From positions 1 to 41,265 of the forward strand of contig NZ_WTAR01000003.1 in NCBI RefSeq assembly GCF_013139515.1: DNA of 41,265 nt, written 5' to 3'. Positions 15,887 through 24,407 of the stretch are shown one piece after another. The notes beneath the pieces were generated by a model, which did not search any database, had not been told where the DNA came from, and saw nothing but the letters and a program-made list of their open reading frames with translations. This DNA comes from Lutibacter sp. Its GTDB lineage: Bacteria > Bacteroidota > Bacteroidia > Flavobacteriales > Flavobacteriaceae. Numbering within the stretch: position 1 is the first letter of the stretch; each line of letters begins with the position of its first letter. Both the position numbers and the translations under genes were made by a program.

Positions 15887-18175
15887 ATGAAAGTATGTAT
15901 TGCTGAAAAACCAAGCGTTGCTAGAGAAATTGCTACTGTTTTAGGAGCAAACACAAAACGCGATGGTTATTTTGAAGGAAATGGTTATGCAGTAACCTAT
16001 ACTTTTGGGCATTTATGTACTTTATTTGAACCTAATGATTACAAGCCTTACTGGAAAAGCTGGGATTTGAATAATTTACCAATGCTTCCAGAAAAATTTC
16101 AAACAAAAGTTGTTTCAAATGATGGAATTCAAAAGCAATTTAATATTGTAAAAAGCTTATTTGATAAAGCGTCTGTTATTATAAATTGCGGTGATGCTGG
16201 GCAAGAAGGAGAATTAATTCAACGTTGGGTTATAAATCAGGCGAATTATAAAGGTGAAGTTTTGCGCTTATGGATTTCTTCTTTAACTACTGAAGCTATA
16301 AAAGAGGGATTTCAAAATTTAAAACCTTCTGAAAATTACGATAATTTATATTATGCTGGGTTTTCAAGAGCAATTGGAGATTGGTTATTAGGAATGAATG
16401 CCACCAGATTGTACACTGTAAAACACGGTGGATACAAACAAATGCTTTCTGTAGGAAGAGTTCAAACTCCAACTTTAGCAATGTTAGTAAATAGATTTAA
16501 AGAAATTGAAAGTTTTAAACCTAAACCTTATTGGGAATTACAAACATTGTATAGGGAAACACTCTTTAATTGTGAAGAAGGTCGGTTTTTAAAGAAAGAG
16601 GAAGGTGAAATTTTCGCAAATAAAGTAAAAGAAAGTGATTTTGAAATTGTTTCCATTACAAAAAAGAAAGGTACAGAGTACGCTCCAAAATTATTTGACT
16701 TAACTGGTTTACAAGTTTATTGCAATAATAAGTTTAGTTTTTCGGCTGATGAAACCTTAAAAATTGTTCAAAAACTATACGAACAAAAAGCCGTTACTTA
16801 TCCAAGAGTTGACACCACATTTTTACCTAATGATGTATACCCAAAAATTGAAGGTATTTTAAAAAATTTAACCAACTATAATGCTTTAACTCAACCTTTA
16901 TTAAAGAAAAAAATAAAGAAATCATCAAAAGTTTTTGATGATAAAAAAGTAACCGATCACCACGCAATTATTCCAACTGGAGTTCAAATAAATTTGCAAT
17001 ACGCTCAACAACAAGTTTATGATATTATAACAAAAAGATTTATTGGTGTTTTTTATGAAGACTGTAAAGTTTCAAATACTGCAGTAATTGGAAAAGCAGA
17101 TGATGTAACTTTTAAAACTAGTGGGAAGGAAATATTAGAAAAAGGTTGGCGTATTGTTTTTGAAACTCCTGGAGTTGAAAAAAAAGAAGTTGGAATTCTA
17201 CCAACATTTAAAAAAGGAGAAAAAGGAAGTCATATTCCATCATTTCTAGAAAAACAAACCAAGGCTCCAAGTTATTATACAGAAGCTACACTTTTAAGAG
17301 CAATGGAAACTGCTGGAAAACAAGTAGATGATGACGATTTACGCGAAGTAATGAAAGAAAACGGTATTGGTCGTCCTTCTACTCGTGCAAATATTATTGA
17401 AACCTTATTTAGACGCAAATATATTGAGCGTAAAAAGAAAAAGCTTATACCAACTCTTACTGGCATTCAGTTAATAGATACCATACAAAATGAATTGTTA
17501 AAATCTGCCGAATTAACTGGTAGATGGGAAAAAAAATTAAAAGAAATTGAGCAAGGAAATTTTAATGCCGGAACATTCATAAAAAACATGAAAAATATGG
17601 TGGATAATTTAGTGTACGAAGTTCGTTCTGAAACTAGAAGAGCTAATATTTCATCAACAAACATTGCTAAAACAACGGTAAAAAAAATAGCAACTAAAAA
17701 AACTGGAATTACTGCAGAAAAATGTCCTAAATGTAAAAATGGCACCATTTTAAAAGGTAAAATAGCTTATGGTTGTAATGATTATAAAAATGGTTGTACA
17801 CTTCGTCTTCCATTTAACTTTTTAGATAAAAAGATTTCAGAAAATCAATATATACGTTTATTAAATAAAGGATGTACAGTAAACTTAAAAGGTTTTAAAA
17901 CTGAAACTGGCACAACTGAAGGTTTAGTCCGTTTTGATGAAAATTTCAACTTAAAATTAGAAGAAAAGAAAGTTGTTAATAATAAAATTCCTGACATATT
18001 AACTTGTCCTAAGTGTAAAAAAGGAACTGTACTTAAAGGAAAAACGGCTTATGGTTGTAGTGAATTTAAAAGTGGTTGTGATTTTCTTTTTAATTTCGAT
18101 AAAATTAGAGAAAAAGCAGCAGGACAAAAACTTACCAAAGAATTAGTTTATGAAATTTTAAATGGAACAGCTTAA
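15887..18175 (+). CDS. topB: DNA topoisomerase III
   Basis: A 762-residue type IA topoisomerase that relaxes and decatenates DNA through a tyrosyl intermediate. The N-terminal Toprim domain starts with CIAEKPSVAREIA and includes the metal site NCGDAGQEGELI. The catalytic tyrosine lies in TYPRVDTTFLP near residue 303. The C-terminus carries two near-identical zinc modules, CPKCKNG...GC and CPKCKKG...GC (starting near residues 612 and 706), separated by a DUF3945-like small domain. The sequence matches the chromosomal type rather than the shorter conjugative-element enzymes. It overlaps the pseudouridine synthase gene by 14 bp. Confidence 0.94.
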   Translation: MKVCIAEKPSVAREIATVLGANTKRDGYFEGNGYAVTYTFGHLCTLFEPNDYKPYWKSWDLNNLPMLPEKFQTKVVSNDGIQKQFNIVKSLFDKASVIINCGDAGQEGELIQRWVINQANYKGEVLRLWISSLTTEAIKEGFQNLKPSENYDNLYYAGFSRAIGDWLLGMNATRLYTVKHGGYKQMLSVGRVQTPTLAMLVNRFKEIESFKPKPYWELQTLYRETLFNCEEGRFLKKEEGEIFANKVKESDFEIVSITKKKGTEYAPKLFDLTGLQVYCNNKFSFSADETLKIVQKLYEQKAVTYPRVDTTFLPNDVYPKIEGILKNLTNYNALTQPLLKKKIKKSSKVFDDKKVTDHHAIIPTGVQINLQYAQQQVYDIITKRFIGVFYEDCKVSNTAVIGKADDVTFKTSGKEILEKGWRIVFETPGVEKKEVGILPTFKKGEKGSHIPSFLEKQTKAPSYYTEATLLRAMETAGKQVDDDDLREVMKENGIGRPSTRANIIETLFRRKYIERKKKKLIPTLTGIQLIDTIQNELLKSAELTGRWEKKLKEIEQGNFNAGTFIKNMKNMVDNLVYEVRSETRRANISSTNIAKTTVKKIATKKTGITAEKCPKCKNGTILKGKIAYGCNDYKNGCTLRLPFNFLDKKISENQYIRLLNKGCTVNLKGFKTETGTTEGLVRFDENFNLKLEEKKVVNNKIPDILTCPKCKKGTVLKGKTAYGCSEFKSGCDFLFNFDKIREKAAGQKLTKELVYEILNGTA

Positions 18176-18755
18176 AAATTCTCAACAACATCAGCATTTT
18201 ATAATTTTTAAACCATTTGGTTATTTAAGTCAGTTTGTGAATAATCAAACCAGACGTAAAAATAAAAAAATGTTAGGTGAATTATATAATTTCCCTAAAA
18301 ATACGATGGCAATTGGGCGCTTAGATGAAACTTCAGAAGGGCTTTTATTTCTAACAACTGATGGAAAAGTGAGTGAGTTTATTAGAAGTAGTAAAGTTGA
18401 AAAAAAATACTACGCACAAGTTGATGGAAAAATTACTTCAGAAGCAATTGAGCAATTAAAAAATGGTGTAGAAATTAGCACTGAAACTGGTCTATATTTT
18501 ACAAAAAACTGTATTGTTAAAAAAATAGATAAAACTCCTCAACTCCCCAAAAGAGCAAAAAAAATTAGAGATGATAGGCACGGCTCAACTAGTTGGGTTT
18601 CTATTACTTTAAGAGAAGGTAAATTTAGACAAGTACGTAAAATGACGGCCGCTGTAGGTTTTCCAACCTTACGGTTGGTAAGGGTTAGAATTGGCGTAAT
18701 TCACATTAATAATATGGTTGCTGGTGAAGTTATAAAACTTAACAAGTTAATTTAA
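18162..18755 (+). CDS. rluE: 23S rRNA pseudouridine synthase, RluE type
   Basis: A 197-residue pseudouridine synthase of the RsuA/RluB/E/F family. Catalytic Asp55 lies in IGRLDETSEGLLFLTTDG; the other family motifs KKYYAQVDG, REGKFRQVRKMTAAVGFPTLRLVRVRIG are present. There is no N-terminal S4 RNA-binding domain, which is the RluE form (E. coli RluE modifies U2457 of 23S rRNA). The target in this organism is inferred by family only. The ATG lies inside the end of topB (14 bp overlap), so translation is probably coupled. Its stop overlaps the convergent GlmU-like gene by 4 bp, leaving no room for a terminator. Confidence 0.88.
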   Translation: MEQLKNSQQHQHFIIFKPFGYLSQFVNNQTRRKNKKMLGELYNFPKNTMAIGRLDETSEGLLFLTTDGKVSEFIRSSKVEKKYYAQVDGKITSEAIEQLKNGVEISTETGLYFTKNCIVKKIDKTPQLPKRAKKIRDDRHGSTSWVSITLREGKFRQVRKMTAAVGFPTLRLVRVRIGVIHINNMVAGEVIKLNKLI

Positions 18756-19927
18756 AATTTTCTATATTTTTCAGTTATTTCAAAAATATGTTCAAAAATA
18801 CGTTGTTCAACTTCGTTAAATTCTAAACTTCTTCTTTTTAAAACTAAATTAGCTGTTTCATTAGCTTTATTAATTTGATACGTTGAAAATCCTGCTGCAC
18901 CACCCCAACTAAATGAAGGTATAAAATTTCTTGGGAAATTGCTTCCATAAATATTACAACTAACGCCTACAACAGTTCCCGTATTAAACATGGTATTTAT
19001 CGCGCATTTAGAATGATCACCCATCATTAAACCGCAAAATTGTAATCCAGTTTTAGTAAATCTACCAGCTTCATAATTCCATAATTTAACCTCAGCATAA
19101 TTATTTTTTAAGTTTGAATTATTAGAATCTGCTCCAATATTACACCATTCTCCTAATACGGAATTCCCTAAGAATCCTTCATGTCCTTTATTTGAATAAC
19201 CCATCAAAACTGAATTATTTACTTCTCCTCCAACTTTACAATAAGGACCAATTGTTGTTGCTCCATAAATTTTGGCTCCCATTTTAATAACTGACTGTTC
19301 TCCCAAACTAAAAGGTCCTCTAATCAAACTTCCTTCCATTATTAATGAGTCTTTTCCAATATAAATTGGACCTTCAGTAGCGTTTAAAATTGAAAAAAGA
19401 ACTTGAGCGCCTTCTTCAATAAATATATTTTTTTCATTAATACATTGAACTCCTACAGGGATTGACTGAGATTTTCTTCCTTCAGTAATTAATTCAAAAT
19501 CATCACTAATTGCTTGATCATTTAGAGAAAATATATCCCACGTATTTTTAATTTGAATTAGATCAAAATTAAAATCTTCATGTTCATAATTTTCAAAATT
19601 AACTTCTTCTTGTGTTTCATTGGTAAAAAAAGCAATGACTTCTTCATTCTTAAAAAGAGCCTGATTTTCTTTAAGGTTTTTAACTTTTTCTATTAATGCT
19701 TTGGTTGGTAAAAAAGAAGCATTAATCATTATATTTTGCTCCATTTCAACCATTGGGTATTTTTCTTCTAAATACTCTTCAGTTATAGTTGTAGTTGTAT
19801 AACCTAGTTGTTTCTCCCACTTTTCACGAATAGTTAATATTCCTACTCTTAAATCGGCAACTGGTTTGGTATAAGTAAATGGCAATAGTGTATTACGTAC
19901 CGTACCATCAAATAAAATATAATTCAT
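18752..19927 (-). CDS. GlmU-like sugar nucleotidyltransferase/acyltransferase
   Basis: A 391-residue two-domain protein. The N-terminal region (MNYILFDGTVRNTLLPFTYTKPVADLRVGILTIREKWE) is the altered nucleotidyltransferase start found in Bacteroidota GlmU-like proteins; it lacks the usual GGxGTR loop of standard GlmU. The C-terminal half (from about residue 165) is a hexapeptide beta-helix: GPIYIGKDSLIMEGSLIRGPF, GAKIYGATTIGPYCKVGGEV, GNSVLGEWCNIGADSNNSNLKNNYAEVKLW. The last block resembles the GlmU acetyltransferase active site (NFV..K/NxAEVK). It probably makes UDP-N-acetylglucosamine as this group's replacement for GlmU. That is family knowledge plus inference, not proved by the sequence. 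Confidence 0.82.
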   Translation of the reverse strand: MNYILFDGTVRNTLLPFTYTKPVADLRVGILTIREKWEKQLGYTTTTITEEYLEEKYPMVEMEQNIMINASFLPTKALIEKVKNLKENQALFKNEEVIAFFTNETQEEVNFENYEHEDFNFDLIQIKNTWDIFSLNDQAISDDFELITEGRKSQSIPVGVQCINEKNIFIEEGAQVLFSILNATEGPIYIGKDSLIMEGSLIRGPFSLGEQSVIKMGAKIYGATTIGPYCKVGGEVNNSVLMGYSNKGHEGFLGNSVLGEWCNIGADSNNSNLKNNYAEVKLWNYEAGRFTKTGLQFCGLMMGDHSKCAINTMFNTGTVVGVSCNIYGSNFPRNFIPSFSWGGAAGFSTYQINKANETANLVLKRRSLEFNEVEQRIFEHIFEITEKYRKF

Positions 19928-19944
19928 TTTTAAAATAATTTAAA

Positions 19945-19974
19945 CAAATGTACAGTAAGTTTTTTAGTAGTCAA
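19945..19974 (-). promoter_or_regulatory. promoter of the GlmU-like gene
   Basis: On the minus strand TTG (19974-19972), 19 bp spacer and TACATTTG (19952-19945) match the Bacteroidota -33/-7 consensus; 17 bp then lead to the ATG. Confidence 0.7.
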
Positions 19975-19992
19975 ACTAAAAAAAATGTGTTC

Positions 19993-20367
19993 TTATAATA
20001 CTTTATATTTTTTCAAATAAGTATCAATATTATCAGCAATATCATAACAAGCGCTTACCGAATTTATTTCAGAACAATAACGAGAATCTATTGCGTGGTT
20101 TTTACAACCAATAGCTCCCATTTCTATTTGTTTAAAATTTGAGTCAATTTCAACGCACTTATTGTATAAAGTTTCAATGGTTTCATTGGGTTGAAGTGTT
20201 ACTTCATTTTTGGTTAAAAACCCTTTCAAGTAATTTTCTATCGCAAATTGAGAATTTTTACAAACCGAATAACTTACAAAATCTTCAGCTGGTTTAAATA
20301 GTTCTTCTTTTGCTGTTTCTAGTTTTTTTGTTGCTTCTTTTAAAAAGGCTTCAGATCTAGATTTCAT
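19993..20367 (-). CDS. small HEPN-domain-like protein
   Basis: A 124-residue all-helical protein. The pattern of an N-terminal helix AFLKEATKKLETAKEELF, a short gap, SQFAIENYLKGFLTKN and a C-terminal helix with ADNIDTYLKKYKVL is that of HEPN proteins, where the Y-x-KGFL-like segment is the classical second helix. The RNase motif Rx4-6H of active HEPN toxins is not seen: Arg of DSRYCSE is not followed by His. A nuclease role is therefore unlikely, and a nucleotide-binding or scaffold role is as plausible. No partner minimal nucleotidyltransferase gene is next to it. It stands alone between nifJ and the GlmU-like gene, on the same strand. Confidence 0.68.
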   Translation of the reverse strand: MKSRSEAFLKEATKKLETAKEELFKPAEDFVSYSVCKNSQFAIENYLKGFLTKNEVTLQPNETIETLYNKCVEIDSNFKQIEMGAIGCKNHAIDSRYCSEINSVSACYDIADNIDTYLKKYKVL

Positions 20368-20417
20368 ATGCTTAAAATTTATTTTTGATGTTTTTTAAAA
20401 CTATAGTTTTTATATAT

Positions 20418-20434
20418 TATTATACGATATAATA
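20418..20434. repeat. AT-rich inverted repeat upstream of the HEPN-like gene
   Basis: TATTATA-CGA-TATAATA, 51 bp upstream of the HEPN-like start, with a weaker outer repeat (GTTTTTATA at about 20406 and TATAAAAC at about 20439). It may be an operator or a chance structure in AT-rich DNA. Confidence 0.3.
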
Positions 20435-20461
20435 GTACTATAAAACGACACTTAAAGGTAC

Positions 20462-20494
20462 AAAAAAAGTGCCAAGTATAATAACTTGGCACTT
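20462..20494 (-). terminator. nifJ terminator
   Basis: A perfect 11-bp stem (AAGTGCCAAGT/ACTTGGCACTT) with a six-base loop is followed on the minus strand by seven Ts, 17 bp after the nifJ stop codon. Confidence 0.9.
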
Positions 20495-20510
20495 CAAAAA
20501 TTAGTGTAAT

Positions 20511-23500
20511 TTATAAATTTTTATAAAGTTCTAATCGTTCCCATTGAACATCTACTTGTTCTTGGGCTTTATCTAACAGTTCTTTACCTAATTCTGCATT
20601 TTCTTTAACAACTCTTGTAAAACGAGTTTCAGTATACATAAACTCTTCTAAAGGTGCTGAAGGTGCTTTTGAATCTAATTTAAATTTCTTTCCTTTTTTA
20701 GCTAAAGGATTAAATCTAAATAATGGCCAATAACCTGTTTCAACAGCTTTTTCTTGGTGTGACGTTCCGTCTTTTAAATCATAACCGTGTTCCCCACAAT
20801 GTGAATAAGCTATAATTAATGATGGCCCTGGATAAGCTGCTGCTTCTGCAATTGCTTTTAAAGTTTGGTTATCTTTAGCTCCAATTGCAATTTGAGCAAC
20901 ATACACATTCCCATAAGAAACTGCTTGTAATGCTAAACTTTTTTTAGCAGTTGGTTTTCCTGAAATTGCAAACTTAGCACTTGCTCCCATTGGAGTTGCT
21001 TTTGATGCTTGTCCACCAGTATTTGAATATACTTCAGTATCCATTACTAAAACATTGATATTTTCTCCTGATGAGAATAAGTGATCTAAACCACCATAAC
21101 CAATATCATAAGCCCAACCATCTCCACCAAAAATCCAAACGTCTTTTTTACGTAAATATTCAGAAAGGTTTCTTAGTTTTTTGGCTTCATAAGTATCTAT
21201 CGTATCTAAAATTACATTTAGCTCTTCAATACTGTTTAATTGTTGCTCTTTTAAAGCTTCTGTACCTTCAACATTATCAACTAAACTATTAACTAAAGTA
21301 CTTCCTATTTTTCTTTCTAATGATTTTAATAAATCAAATGCAATTTCTTGTTTTTTAGATAAAGCTAATTTCATACCTAAACCAAACTCTGCGTTGTCTT
21401 CAAATAAAGAGTTTGCCCAAGCTGGTCCTCTACCATCTTTATTAGTAGTATAAGGTGTTGTTGGTAAATTACCTCCGTAAATTGAAGAACAACCTGTTGC
21501 ATTAGCAATTGAGATACTGTCTCCAAATAATTGAGTAACTAATTTAATATAAGGTGTTTCACCACAACCTGAACAAGCTCCTGAGAACTCGAATAATGGT
21601 TGCAAGAATTGTGAACCTTTAACTGTAGAAGTTACTAATTTTGTTCTATCATAATCAGGTAAATCAATAAAGTGATTCCAGTTTTCATTTTCAACTTTTT
21701 CTACATCTGGTTTTTTAGCTAAGTTAATTGCAAAAGTATTTGCAACTTCTTTACTTTCAGCTGGACAAACAGCTACACATAAATCACACCCTGTACAATC
21801 TTCAGGAGAAACTTGTAAAATATAACTTTCAGTTTCACTATTAAATGGTCTTCCTTTTGCAGGAACACGTTTTAGTGAATCTGGAGCATCAACTAATAAA
21901 TCATTAGAAACCACTTTTGCTCTAATTGCTGCGTGTGGACAAATTGCTACACACTTATTACATTGTGTACAAAGGTCTGCATCATCCCAAGTTGGTACAA
22001 AATCTGCAATACCACGTTTTTCATATTTAGTTGTTCCTGTTGGGAAAGTTCCATCAACTGGGAACGCACTTACTGGTAAAGAATCTCCATTACCTGATAA
22101 AATAGTTCCTAAAATTTCTCTTGTAAACTCATCTGCATCTGCAGTCATCATAGCTGCTAAATCATTTTCATTAGTAGTATGACGAGGATATTCAACTTTT
22201 TGAAGGTTTTCTAAAGATTTATCAACCGCATTAAAGTTCATTTCAACAACGCCTTCTCCTTTATGAGAATATGATTTTACAATTGCATCTTTAATTTTCT
22301 TAATTGCCTCATCTTTAGGTAAAACACCTGATATTGCGAAGAAACAGGTTTGCAATATTGTATTTGTACGTTTTCCTAAATTAGCTGCTTGAGCTACTTT
22401 AGTTGCATCAACCACATAAAATTCAACATTATTATCAATAATTTTACGTTGTACAACACCTGGTAATTCTTCCCAAACTTTATATTTAGAATGTGGAGTG
22501 TTTAATAAAAAAGTACCACCTTCTTTAATGTTTTTTAAAATATCATATTCATTAACAAAATTTGGTTGATGACAAGCAATAAAATTAGCATTGCTAATTA
22601 AATATGAAGAATAAATAGGGTCTGGACCAAAACGTAAATGAGATACTGTTTGAGCTCCTGCTTTTTTAGAGTCATAAACAAAATATCCTTGCACGTAATT
22701 ATCAGTAGTTTCACCAATAATTTTAATAGAGTTTTTATTTGCTCCAACTGTACCATCAGATCCTAAACCATAAAACATACAATTAAAAGTATCTTTACTT
22801 AATTTAAATTCAGTATCATATTCTAAACTTGTATGGGTTACATCATCATTAATACCTATTGTAAAATGATTTTTAGGAGAATTCTTATCTAATTCATCAT
22901 AAATACCTTTTACCATTGCAGGTGTAAATTCTTTTGAAGAAAGACCATAACGACCACCAACAATAGTTGGCATGTAATCACTCATTTCAACAAATGAAGT
23001 TACAACATCTAAATATAATGGCTCACCTACACTTCCTGGTTCTTTAGTTCTATCTAATACAGCAACTTTTTTAACTGTTTTAGGCAATCTTTCTAAGAAA
23101 TCTGCTAATGAGAATGGACGGTATAAACGAACAAATAATGCTCCTACTTTTTCACCATTTTCTACTAGTGTTTCAATAGTTTCATTTACTGGACCTTCAC
23201 CTGAACCCATAATAATAATTACTTTCTCAGCTTCTGGGTGTCCTACATAATGGAATAAGCTATATCTTCTTCCTGTTTGTTTATAGAATTCATCCATTGT
23301 ATCTTGTACAATTTCAGGAACTTTTTGAAAATATGTATTTGCAGCTTCACGTGCTTGAAAAAATACATCAGGGTTTTGAGCTGTCCCTCTTAATACAGGA
23401 TTATCAGGATCCAATGCATTTTTCTTAAGTTTCATTACCTCTTCTTCTGGCATCATTGATTTTATAACTGAATCAGGAATAGCATCAATTTTAGAAATTT

Positions 23501-24041
23501 CATGTGAAGTTCTAAATCCATCAAAAATATTCATAAAAGGCACTCTACTTTTTAAGGTAGCAACTTGAGATATTAAAGCAAAATCATGAGCTTCTTGAAC
23601 ATTCCCTGCAAATAACATAGAGAAACCTGTTGAACGAGCTGACATTACATCTGAATGATCTCCAAAAATTGATAACGCGTGTGTAGCAAGTGTTCTTGCA
23701 GCAACATGTATAACATTTGGCAATAATTCACCAGCTATTTTATACATATTAGGAATCATTAATAATAATCCTTGTGATGCCGTAAACGTAGTTGTAAGTG
23801 CTCCACCTTGTAAAGAACCGTGTACAGCACCAGCTGCACCACCTTCACTTTGCATCTCTACAATTCTTGGAACATTCTCCCAAATATTTTTCTGTCCTTT
23901 TGCACTATAAACATCAACATGTTCTCCCATTGGTGATGCTGGGGTAATTGGGTAAATTGCACAAACTTCGTTTGTTTTGTGAGCAATAATTGCTACTGCT
24001 TCATTAGCATCACAAATTAACTTTTTTTTCTCTTCTTTCAT
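20511..24041 (-). CDS. nifJ: pyruvate:ferredoxin (flavodoxin) oxidoreductase
   Basis: A single-chain 1176-residue PFOR that converts pyruvate and CoA to acetyl-CoA and CO2 while reducing ferredoxin or flavodoxin. Domains in order: N-terminal TPP-binding domain (CAIYPITPASPMGEHVD), the transketolase-C-like domain II (VIIIMGSGEGPVNETIE), domain III with FYGLGSDGTVGANKNSIKIIG, and a two-cluster ferredoxin domain (CTQCNKCVAICP near 690 and CTGCDLCVAVCP near 750). The last is the C-terminal TPP domain with CSGCGETPY (near 822), GDGWAYDIGYGGLDH and the TEVYSNTGGQ cofactor loop. Length is the usual 1170-1200. It has its own terminator and a candidate promoter with a long leader. Presence of this oxygen-sensitive type of enzyme suggests low-oxygen or fermentative growth. 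Confidence 0.96.
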   Translation of the reverse strand: MKEEKKKLICDANEAVAIIAHKTNEVCAIYPITPASPMGEHVDVYSAKGQKNIWENVPRIVEMQSEGGAAGAVHGSLQGGALTTTFTASQGLLLMIPNMYKIAGELLPNVIHVAARTLATHALSIFGDHSDVMSARSTGFSMLFAGNVQEAHDFALISQVATLKSRVPFMNIFDGFRTSHEISKIDAIPDSVIKSMMPEEEVMKLKKNALDPDNPVLRGTAQNPDVFFQAREAANTYFQKVPEIVQDTMDEFYKQTGRRYSLFHYVGHPEAEKVIIIMGSGEGPVNETIETLVENGEKVGALFVRLYRPFSLADFLERLPKTVKKVAVLDRTKEPGSVGEPLYLDVVTSFVEMSDYMPTIVGGRYGLSSKEFTPAMVKGIYDELDKNSPKNHFTIGINDDVTHTSLEYDTEFKLSKDTFNCMFYGLGSDGTVGANKNSIKIIGETTDNYVQGYFVYDSKKAGAQTVSHLRFGPDPIYSSYLISNANFIACHQPNFVNEYDILKNIKEGGTFLLNTPHSKYKVWEELPGVVQRKIIDNNVEFYVVDATKVAQAANLGKRTNTILQTCFFAISGVLPKDEAIKKIKDAIVKSYSHKGEGVVEMNFNAVDKSLENLQKVEYPRHTTNENDLAAMMTADADEFTREILGTILSGNGDSLPVSAFPVDGTFPTGTTKYEKRGIADFVPTWDDADLCTQCNKCVAICPHAAIRAKVVSNDLLVDAPDSLKRVPAKGRPFNSETESYILQVSPEDCTGCDLCVAVCPAESKEVANTFAINLAKKPDVEKVENENWNHFIDLPDYDRTKLVTSTVKGSQFLQPLFEFSGACSGCGETPYIKLVTQLFGDSISIANATGCSSIYGGNLPTTPYTTNKDGRGPAWANSLFEDNAEFGLGMKLALSKKQEIAFDLLKSLERKIGSTLVNSLVDNVEGTEALKEQQLNSIEELNVILDTIDTYEAKKLRNLSEYLRKKDVWIFGGDGWAYDIGYGGLDHLFSSGENINVLVMDTEVYSNTGGQASKATPMGASAKFAISGKPTAKKSLALQAVSYGNVYVAQIAIGAKDNQTLKAIAEAAAYPGPSLIIAYSHCGEHGYDLKDGTSHQEKAVETGYWPLFRFNPLAKKGKKFKLDSKAPSAPLEEFMYTETRFTRVVKENAELGKELLDKAQEQVDVQWERLELYKNL

Positions 24042-24193
24042 TATACGTTGTATTTACTTATGATAATTTGTAAAATGAATTGTAGATGTAAAATCTTTTA
24101 ACAAATCATTTTATTAAACTGTTCAATTTTGACAGAGTAAAACTAGAAGAATAATGGAAAGGGTACAATGATATATATCAGCTAATTAACGTA

Positions 24194-24221
24194 CAAAATT
24201 ATTTAGAATTAATTAAAACAA
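24194..24221 (-). promoter_or_regulatory. candidate nifJ promoter
   Basis: On the minus strand TTG (24221-24219), 17 bp spacer and TAATTTTG (24201-24194) fit the Bacteroidota consensus. The predicted leader is about 145 nt, long for this window. Confidence 0.5.
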
Positions 24222-24367
24222 CACAATTAAATAACTGATATTTAGCGTTTTAAAATTTATAAATACTTTACGTTAAAATTGTTTGTAATAACATTCACAT
24301 AAAAAAAGACTTAAAAATCTTCTTTTATCAGAAAAGAGATAAGATTTATTCTTCAAAAAATGAAGTT

Positions 24368-24407
24368 AAAACATGAAACACACTATTAATAGTGTGTTTC
24401 ATGTTTT
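24368..24407 (-). terminator. carB terminator, 34-bp perfect palindrome
   Basis: The arms ACATGAAACACACTATT and their complement meet with no unpaired centre (24371-24404). The A/T tracts on each side make it usable in both directions. It directly follows the carB stop. The T-run is longer on the plus strand (TTTTTT ATTTATT) than on the minus strand (TTTT). Confidence 0.85.

Larger units (their letters stand above)
24042..24407. other. 366-bp intergenic region between nifJ and carB
   Basis: No gene is seen in either strand. It holds the nifJ leader and a candidate promoter (24194-24221) and the carB terminator palindrome (24368-24407). It also holds a weaker imperfect hairpin at about 24311-24342 (AAATCTT...AAGATTT), which has no assigned role. 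Confidence 0.6.

Noticed and set aside
17275-17748. Two minus-strand open frames opposite the 3' half of topB
   Set aside because: They are antisense to the strongly conserved topB catalytic and zinc regions; the translations are low-complexity and hydrophobic without recognisable features.
15887-18175. topB as a sign of an integrative conjugative element
   Set aside because: No relaxase, Tra or integrase genes accompany it, and it is overlapped by a housekeeping rRNA modification gene.
20401-20460. AT-rich inverted repeats as an origin or attachment site
   Set aside because: Short and imperfect outer repeats are expected by chance in such AT-rich DNA; no iteron series, integrase or tRNA is near.
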